This document shows, piece after piece, positions 58,247 to 64,000 of a stretch of DNA of 64,000 nt (position 1 is its first letter; every line of letters begins with the position of its first letter). Source of the stretch: an uncultured Actinomycetes bacterium. GTDB lineage: Bacteria; Actinomycetota; Acidimicrobiia; Acidimicrobiales; RAAP-2. The stretch lies in assembly GCA_903871335.1 (NCBI GenBank), contig CAIQGE010000022.1:1-64000 (forward strand), in the 5' to 3' direction. The translations under genes were made by a program, and so were the position numbers. The notes beneath the pieces were generated by a model. It was given only the letters and a program-made list of their open reading frames with translations. It was not told the DNA's origin and made no database searches.

Positions 58247-60165
58247 GGCAACACCACTTCGAAGCCGAACTGGAATTCATCGAGATGACCGAGCAGGGTC
58301 ACAAGTGCCGTGACGTCGCCCTCGACGGACGCGAGTCCCCCGTCGATCAACTCGTCGAGCGTCTGATTGCCTGACGACAACGAGGCAAAGGCACCGTGGG
58401 TAATCGACAAGGTGGTGCGAGGATCATCGTGTCCGCGTCCCGCCACCGCGTGAATAACACCATGGCGCACCGCGAGCGCCCACCTTTCGTGGGCACGATC
58501 GGTCACCACGAGATCGATTTCGATCACGTCACGGGCCGCGGCGGGTCCGTTCAAGCGCACGCCCAGCAAGTCGACCAACATTTCGGTGGTCATCGCCGAC
58601 ACGATGTCCGGCCCGAGGGCGTTGCCCTTCAGTCCCGCCAACATCGTGCCGTTCGACCGCAGTTCTTGTGCTCCGGTGAGATAGAAATCGCGCCACGGAC
58701 CCGACTCTGCTTGGTAGCTCAGTTGTTCCAGAGCGTCCGCTTGCAACAGGCGCGCTTCCTCGTTGTCGGGCTCCGCGAACACGAGGTGATTGACCACCTC
58801 GACGACCCACCGATAATCCCCCTCGGCGTAGCTGTCGCGCGCCTTGTTGAGGAGCGCGTCCGCACCACCCATGAACGTCACGTATCGCTGCGCGGCGGCG
58901 ACGGGAGGATGTGGGTGGAGGTGTGCGGGGTTCCCGTCAAACCAACCCAAGTACCGCTGGTAGACGGCCTTCGAATTGTGATTGACCGTTCCGTAATACC
59001 CGTGATTGAAGAATTCATCATCGAGAGCGGACGGCAGAGATAGTTCTTCGGCGATTTCGTTCATCGTCAGTCCGTGATTCGCCAGGCGAAGTGTCTGATC
59101 GTGAACGTACCGGTACGCGTCACGCTGGGACGCGAGAAAACCCAAGGCGTAGTCGTGTCCGTGGCGGGGCCAGTGGTGCGAAGCGAACACGACGTCCGTC
59201 GAGTCACCGTACAGCTCAATGGATTGATCAATGTACTTTGACCATCCGAGCGAATCACGCACCTGCGCGCCACGAAGCGTGTAGACGTTGTGAATATTCG
59301 CGGTGCAATTCTCCGCCATGCACAGCGCTCGAAAATCAGGGAAGAAGATGTTCATCTCGGCGGGTGCTTCGGTGCCCGGAGTGATTTGAAAGACCATTCG
59401 TACGCCGTCGATGGTGAGTTCCGTACCGGTGGTTTCGATCTCTCGCGTCGGAGCGAGGAGACCCACCGTCGGCAACGCCGGTAGTCCCTTGCCGAGTCCC
59501 GTATCCACGTGGCCTTTCTCATCACGAGGAAGAAGCGCCCCGTACATATACGTCGCCCGACGCAGCATGACCGTGCCCGCCAAGACGTTCTCGCTGACGG
59601 CCGCTTCCAAGAATCCCGCGGGAGCAATGAGCTCCACAGCCCCACTGGCGACCTCGCTCGCGTCCACCACGCCGCGAATACCGCCAAAGTGGTCAGTGTG
59701 CGAGTGCGTGTAGATGACCGCGTGGACGGGCTTCACGCCAAAGTGTTCGTTCACCATCGCCATGGCGGCCTCGGCTGTCTCCTGCGCCGTTAAGGGATCA
59801 ATAATGATCCAACCGGACTCCCCCGCGATGAATGTGATGTTGGAAATATCGAGCCCGCGAACCTGAACGATGCCCGGGACCACCTCAAAGAGTCCTGCAA
59901 TGTTATTGAGTTGCGCTTGGCGCCACAACGAAGGATGAACCGTCGACGGAGCGTCGCCCTCGACGAAGCTGTAGCTATCCAGGTCCCATACGGCGTGTCC
60001 GAAGCGGCCGAGAACTTGGCGCGGTGCGTCGACGGGGAGTCGTCCTCGCGTCGCCTCCGCAAAATCGCGGGTGTCGTCCCAGCGCACCCTGTCGCTCGCC
60101 AGTGCGTTACGTTCTGCCGTATGGGCCGTTGCGTCTTTGCGGTCCGTGTTTCCCCGTGACGTCAT
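58243..60165 (-). CDS. Alkyl sulfatase (SdsA1-like MBL-fold sulfohydrolase)
   Basis: A 640-residue protein with all parts of a class III alkyl sulfatase. The metal motif is intact at about residues 153-162 (VIYTHSHTDHFGG). Other ligands fall in GTEAPAEMNIFFPDFRALCM, AENCTANIHNVYTLRGAQVR and ASHHWPRHGHDYALGF. The dimerisation domain and a C-terminal SCP2-like lipid-binding domain (LVDLLGVRLNGPAAARDVIE) follow. A GGGGAGG site precedes the ATG. There is no clear signal peptide. It would release sulfate and a long-chain alcohol. Translational coupling to a 2-hydroxyacid oxidase gene suggests a shared pathway, but the link is not established. Confidence 0.9.
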   Translation of the reverse strand: MTSRGNTDRKDATAHTAERNALASDRVRWDDTRDFAEATRGRLPVDAPRQVLGRFGHAVWDLDSYSFVEGDAPSTVHPSLWRQAQLNNIAGLFEVVPGIVQVRGLDISNITFIAGESGWIIIDPLTAQETAEAAMAMVNEHFGVKPVHAVIYTHSHTDHFGGIRGVVDASEVASGAVELIAPAGFLEAAVSENVLAGTVMLRRATYMYGALLPRDEKGHVDTGLGKGLPALPTVGLLAPTREIETTGTELTIDGVRMVFQITPGTEAPAEMNIFFPDFRALCMAENCTANIHNVYTLRGAQVRDSLGWSKYIDQSIELYGDSTDVVFASHHWPRHGHDYALGFLASQRDAYRYVHDQTLRLANHGLTMNEIAEELSLPSALDDEFFNHGYYGTVNHNSKAVYQRYLGWFDGNPAHLHPHPPVAAAQRYVTFMGGADALLNKARDSYAEGDYRWVVEVVNHLVFAEPDNEEARLLQADALEQLSYQAESGPWRDFYLTGAQELRSNGTMLAGLKGNALGPDIVSAMTTEMLVDLLGVRLNGPAAARDVIEIDLVVTDRAHERWALAVRHGVIHAVAGRGHDDPRTTLSITHGAFASLSSGNQTLDELIDGGLASVEGDVTALVTLLGHLDEFQFGFEVVLP

Positions 60166-60376
60166 GGCTGCCCTCCCCTGAGGCGCTGTTGGCCCGCCCC
60201 GTATGCCAGTTTGGCATCTGGAGACCTACCTCAACGTCCTCGATCTCGAAACCTCTGAAGCGGACCTAGCAACATCCTGCGCCGCGGTCCACGCAGACCA
60301 GGTCGTTCGGAGAAGCAAGATGACGGGGGCGTCCCGTTCTAGATTGAGGTTTTCGCACTACAACGAAGAGGTGGAC

Positions 60377-61156
60377 GTGACAACGGAACTCCTGATCACC
60401 CGAGACGGCGCCGTAGCGACGCTCACGATCAATCGTCCCGAGAAGCGCAACGCTTTGTCGGCCCAATTGATGGGTGACATCGTCGACGCTGTCTCAACTC
60501 TCGACGCTGACGCCGACATTCGCGCGATCATTCTGACAGGATCAGATCCCGCATTCTGTGCGGGATTCGATCTTCGGAATCTCCAGAATGAGTTGGCGGG
60601 CACCCGCTCCCTCGCGCGTCCCGATGGCTCGCGCTCGCGGGGTTTGCTCCCTGACCACGACACACCGATCCTCGGTGCCATTAACGGTCCCGCCATCACG
60701 GGCGGCCTCGAACTCGCGATGGCGTGCGATTTCATGATCGCTTCGGAACGAGCTCGATTTGCCGATACGCACGGACGAGTGGGGGTCATGCCCGGTGGGG
60801 GTATGAGTATCCGCCTCCCCGAACTCGTCGGTATTGACCGCGCCCGACGGATGTCACTGACTGGCGACTTGATCGACGCGGCGACGGCATTGCAATGGGG
60901 CCTCGTCACCGAGGTCACGGCGCACGACGATCTCATGGATCGAGCGCGTGCAATCGCGGGATCGATGGCCACGTTGGATCCCGCACCCGTCGCGGAATTA
61001 CGCCGGATGTACGACGAAATCGGGGCACTGTCCGGTGACGACGCGTGGCAACGCGAACGACGATGGAACAGGTCCTGGATGGCCGAGAGATTTAGCGATG
61101 AAGGATTCGACCCTGACGCCATCATTGATCGCGGGTCACAGCAGACGTCCTCGTAA
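60377..61156 (+). CDS. Crotonase-family protein (enoyl-CoA-hydratase-like)
   Basis: A 259-residue crotonase-fold protein. The oxyanion-hole strands are DPAFCAGFDLRNLQNELAG and INGPAITGGLELAMACDF. At the positions of the two catalytic glutamates of enoyl-CoA hydratase it reads ADTHGRVGVMPGGGMSIRLP and ARRMSLTGDLIDAATAL, so both Glu residues are replaced. This matches an actinobacterial EchA-like sub-group whose reaction is unclear. GTG 60377 is used as start; GTG 60371 is equally possible. A strong terminator follows eight bases after the stop. Confidence 0.82.
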   Translation: MTTELLITRDGAVATLTINRPEKRNALSAQLMGDIVDAVSTLDADADIRAIILTGSDPAFCAGFDLRNLQNELAGTRSLARPDGSRSRGLLPDHDTPILGAINGPAITGGLELAMACDFMIASERARFADTHGRVGVMPGGGMSIRLPELVGIDRARRMSLTGDLIDAATALQWGLVTEVTAHDDLMDRARAIAGSMATLDPAPVAELRRMYDEIGALSGDDAWQRERRWNRSWMAERFSDEGFDPDAIIDRGSQQTSS

Positions 61157-61163
61157 CCTCGAC

Positions 61164-61206
61164 AAACGAACGAACGCCTCGGCAATAAGCCGAGGCGTTC
61201 GTTCGT
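61164..61206. terminator. Perfect 19-bp bidirectional terminator hairpin
   Basis: AACGAACGAACGCCTCGGC, loop AATAA, and the exact complement form a 19-bp stem between two convergent genes. Its core is GC-rich and its base holds repeated AACG/CGTT units. It should stop transcription from both sides. Confidence 0.85.
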
Positions 61207-61220
61207 TGACCGATGAAGAT

Positions 61221-64000
61221 CTACGGGCCGTACACGTAGTTTTCGATCGCCGTCGGTGTGACCGCGGTAACGCCGTTGTCGGTGTACAACTGAATGTCGT
61301 AGGGGCCCGTCAAAGGAGGCAGCGTTTCTGGAACCGTCACGGTGAGGTCGTCGACGCCACCGGTCTGCGAGAAGTTGGTGACGGTGCCCGGGAGAATGCC
61401 CCCGAAGACTGGCACGATGTCACCCGGAGTCCCGAAATTCACGCCGAAGATGTCAATGGTGCAGCCACCGGCAGTCGAGCACGTCGTAGTGCCCGACACG
61501 CTGGTGATTGCAGCTTGTCCAGGGTTAATGACCTGCACCGTGAAGGGGGCGGCGGGGAACGGAGTTGAGGACAGTTCGTTCCCATTGGTTTGTCCGTACG
61601 CGGTCTCCACAATGACCTCGTAGCTTCCCGGGGTCAGGCTCGGAGATTCCAACGAAATTTGCGTGGTGCCCGATACCGAGAAGTTGTTCTTCGACTGCAC
61701 GTACGTGGAGGCTCCCGTTCCGAGCGCTTGGAAGACAACGCCCAGGACGTGGCTGAAGCCCGCACCGGTGATTACGAAGTTCTTCGTTCGCGCAGGATCG
61801 CCCGCTGAAGGGAGCACGAGGTTCGAAAGACCAGTAATGACCGGCGATGGTCCGTAGGTGAAGTCCACCGAGTTGGACTGATCCACCATGCTCGCCACGC
61901 TGACGGGCACCGTGTCCCCCGTGGGGCTGGGGTGCTGGTCAGGGCGCGACGCGAATTGGATCTCGTTGTACGTGATGGACTGGATCGAGAAGTCCTGACT
62001 CGACGTCAATGTCGGGTCACCCATGTCGACCCAGTTGGTCGTCATCCAGTTGAAGCCCGTTCCCGTGATCACCACGAGGTCCGAGCCGTACGGGTTGGCC
62101 GACATGCCCTTGGAGACCGATTCGTTGGTCACCTTCGTGATCGTCGGCGTGGCCTGGTAGTCGTACTCCGTCAAGGTCGGGAACACTTCACAGTGACACT
62201 TGGCCGGGGCGTAGGGGGCACCGGCGTTGTTGTACTGCAGGAAACCTTGCAGTGGCGGCTGCGCCGGCAGCGCAACTGACGTACCCGCCTTATTCGTGAC
62301 CTGGACCTGCGTTTGACACAGTCCGGACACCGCCGTGTGACTTGCGGCGAGACACATCGACCGCTTTTGAGCGGGCGCGACGGCCGTGATCAACTGACTG
62401 CTCACGACGTTCACTGATGTTGCCGGCACGCCACCGAAGGTCACGGTATTGCCCGCAGAGAATCCGACGCCGTGGATCTCGACCGTGTTACCCCCTGCCG
62501 TCACACCGGCGTTCGGTCCCACATCAATGATGGTCGGCACGCCCGATGGCTTCGTGGCGGGGAGGTAGTTGAATGACGGACCCACTGCAACGTGGCCTGA
62601 GTTGAAAGTCACCTCCACCAACGACGTCGCCGCCGCCGGAAGAGTTGAGCCCAGGTACTTCGGCTGACCTTCCGCTGACGTGTACGCGACGATGGTCGTC
62701 GCCGACTTCACAGTGAAACTGGAGGCGGGGAAGTCGCCGAAGCTGACACCCTTGGCATTCACCGTGGCACCAGTCATGAACCCTTGGCCGTGAATGGTCA
62801 CCTTGGTATTTCCTACCGCGGAACCCGACGACGGGGACACACTGGTCAAAGACGACGTCGTGGATTCTTGAGCAGCCTGGCACAGCGACGACGCGAGGCC
62901 GCTGCCATCGTTGGCCGCGAGGTTCGGTGTACCGAAGCCCGTGGTTAGGTCAAAGCCAGTGGTCGCGGCGTACTTGCCACCGTTGGTGGAGAAAATGTCA
63001 TTGTTACCACTCGTGACGTCGTGGAATCCTTGCGCCGCGAGAGTGGGGTTACCACCCACTTCGTACAACAAGGGACTCACGAAGCCCACGCCGCTTGCCG
63101 TCGCGGGATTGGCCGTACAGGCTTGCGACGAGTTGATTTCGGCTAACGCGGCTGCCCAAATCGGTGCCGACGAAGACGTTCCACCGATTGTTACCCACGT
63201 ACCGTTGGTATAGACAGTGATGCCCGTGTACTCATCGGCAAAGGCGGATACGTCTGGTTCGACTCGGCACGCGGTCGTTCCCGACGCGCCACACACGGAC
63301 GACGTCGATGAACTCGCCACGCTCGCCACATTCTGCTGCCAGGAGGGCATCGACCAAATCAGTGACGAACCGCCACCGGTGGCGCCACCGGTGGCGCCGT
63401 CATTCCAGACTTGCTCAGCGGGAGGATTTGAGACATTGAGAGCCGTCGTACCACCCACCGAGATCACGTAGGGCTGGGACGCAGGGTCTTCCACGCTCAG
63501 CAAGGGCTTCGTCGGCTGCGAGGCGTGACCCGAACAGTCGTCGGCACCGTCGTCACCCGCGGATGAAAACACCGACTGCCCTTGGGCGGCCGCCTGCTCG
63601 AAAATGAGATTCTCCGCCGCGAGCGATCCCGGCGAGTAGGTCTGGGCCAGCGTTTCGCATTCTCCCCATGATGAGGTCACAACCTTGGCGGTGTCGTCGG
63701 CAACGATCTGCGCGTACGTGTCGAGCACACCAGCCGTCGTGCTCGAACCCTGATACACGGCAATCTTGGCGGCCGGCGCCAACGCCGCGATGTTCTCGAT
63801 GTCGAGCGATGATTCACCCGAGCCGGCGCCCACGCCGGGTCCACCATCGATGTTGATGGTGGTGATGTTCTTCGTGTTGTCGACGCCGAAATAGCAATTC
63901 TCGAACGTTGCTATGTCAGACATCGCGAAGGGCTCGAGTTCGTAGACCGCGATGGTTTGACCGGCACCAAGGTCACCGTTCGAGTACAAATTTCCGAAAC
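61221..64000 (-). CDS. S53 (sedolisin/kumamolisin-like) protease with TIG modules, N-terminus outside window
   Basis: A secreted serine-carboxyl protease cut by the window edge; the frame is open to base 64000, so signal peptide and prodomain lie beyond. In the visible part the catalytic Glu and Asp are in GSGESSLDIENIAALAPAAK, the oxyanion Asp in VFSSAGDDGADDCSG, and the nucleophile Ser in VTIGGTSSSAPIWAAALAEI. The calcium site is in FHDVTSGNNDIF and TGFDLTTGFGTPN. About five IPT/TIG immunoglobulin-like modules follow, e.g. TAGGNTVEIHGVGFSAG and TGTGFNWMTT. It should be active at acid pH, as sedolisins are. The TIG part may bind the cell surface or substrates. Confidence 0.92.
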   Translation of the reverse strand, partial: FGNLYSNGDLGAGQTIAVYELEPFAMSDIATFENCYFGVDNTKNITTINIDGGPGVGAGSGESSLDIENIAALAPAAKIAVYQGSSTTAGVLDTYAQIVADDTAKVVTSSWGECETLAQTYSPGSLAAENLIFEQAAAQGQSVFSSAGDDGADDCSGHASQPTKPLLSVEDPASQPYVISVGGTTALNVSNPPAEQVWNDGATGGATGGGSSLIWSMPSWQQNVASVASSSTSSVCGASGTTACRVEPDVSAFADEYTGITVYTNGTWVTIGGTSSSAPIWAAALAEINSSQACTANPATASGVGFVSPLLYEVGGNPTLAAQGFHDVTSGNNDIFSTNGGKYAATTGFDLTTGFGTPNLAANDGSGLASSLCQAAQESTTSSLTSVSPSSGSAVGNTKVTIHGQGFMTGATVNAKGVSFGDFPASSFTVKSATTIVAYTSAEGQPKYLGSTLPAAATSLVEVTFNSGHVAVGPSFNYLPATKPSGVPTIIDVGPNAGVTAGGNTVEIHGVGFSAGNTVTFGGVPATSVNVVSSQLITAVAPAQKRSMCLAASHTAVSGLCQTQVQVTNKAGTSVALPAQPPLQGFLQYNNAGAPYAPAKCHCEVFPTLTEYDYQATPTITKVTNESVSKGMSANPYGSDLVVITGTGFNWMTTNWVDMGDPTLTSSQDFSIQSITYNEIQFASRPDQHPSPTGDTVPVSVASMVDQSNSVDFTYGPSPVITGLSNLVLPSAGDPARTKNFVITGAGFSHVLGVVFQALGTGASTYVQSKNNFSVSGTTQISLESPSLTPGSYEVIVETAYGQTNGNELSSTPFPAAPFTVQVINPGQAAITSVSGTTTCSTAGGCTIDIFGVNFGTPGDIVPVFGGILPGTVTNFSQTGGVDDLTVTVPETLPPLTGPYDIQLYTDNGVTAVTPTAIENYVYGP

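Noticed and set aside
63370-63400. Repeated GGTGGCGCCACC palindromes as a regulatory site
   Set aside because: They encode a Gly-Ala-Thr-Gly-Gly repeat inside the protease gene, which explains them.

Overview
The window looks like a chromosomal segment of a high-GC actinobacterium. An Acidimicrobiia-type lineage fits best, but this is inference. The support is a mycoredoxin-type thiol protein, an LLM/F420-type flavoprotein, a class F sortase, a Zur-regulated zinc ABC system, actinobacterial integrase/excisionase relics and many GTG starts. No rRNA, tRNA or CRISPR array was seen. All calls rest on reading the sequence; no database search was run.

Left edge (1-5.9 kb) is a scrambled mobile island. 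It holds the terminal part of an IS21-like element that cuts an integrase, an excisionase gene, a broken fragment of an actinobacterial integrative-plasmid gene, and three visibly AT-richer genes for secreted or membrane proteins. These are followed by an IS3-family element with a frameshifted orfA, the end of a second IS, and a DUF1778 antitoxin gene whose GNAT toxin partner is truncated by that second IS end.

5.9-19.6 kb is a surface and glycan region. It encodes a large secreted NHL/FN3/bulb-lectin protein, a glycosyltransferase, a WecE/WecD pair (TDP-4-amino-sugar formation and N-acetylation), a TylF-type methyltransferase, an unusual archaeal-type ThyA-like protein, a class F sortase with an adjacent C-terminally anchored secreted protein, a PCD-glyoxalase fusion, a radical SAM/SPASM-like protein, an FkbM methyltransferase and a dienelactone-hydrolase-like protein.

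19.6-33.3 kb is a transport region. Two polar amino-acid ABC operons (substrate-binding protein, permease, ATPase) lie on opposite strands around a reductase, DUF3293, DUF2277 and a FUSC-type membrane protein. In both operons a strong hairpin lies inside the first codons of the permease gene, just after the binding-protein gene. Then come zur and the divergent znuA-znuC-znuB-znuB operon, sharing a palindromic operator candidate.

33.3-42.8 kb carries a cation diffusion facilitator with a His-rich tail encoded by a hexanucleotide microsatellite. Next is a probable extracytoplasmic flavin electron-transfer module: a ferric-reductase-like haem/FAD/NAD protein, a Thr-rich secreted FMN-binding protein and ApbE. 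A phosphodiester-glycosidase-like protein, a histidine-containing four-helix membrane protein and a two-component system follow.

42.8-64 kb is mostly metabolic. It has two alkyl-sulfatase-like MBL proteins (one lacking the Asp-His of the metal motif), a PLP lyase/decarboxylase, an LLM oxidoreductase, a DUF389 protein, a GT-C glycosyltransferase, a frameshifted PfpI-like gene, a glutaredoxin, a GT2, a TMEM175-like channel, UDP-sulfoquinovose synthase, glycerate kinase, an isocitrate/isopropylmalate dehydrogenase-family enzyme, a D-2-hydroxyacid dehydrogenase, an FMN 2-hydroxyacid oxidase, a crotonase-family protein without the usual glutamates, a perfect 19-bp terminator, and a large S53 (sedolisin) protease with TIG modules that runs off the right edge.
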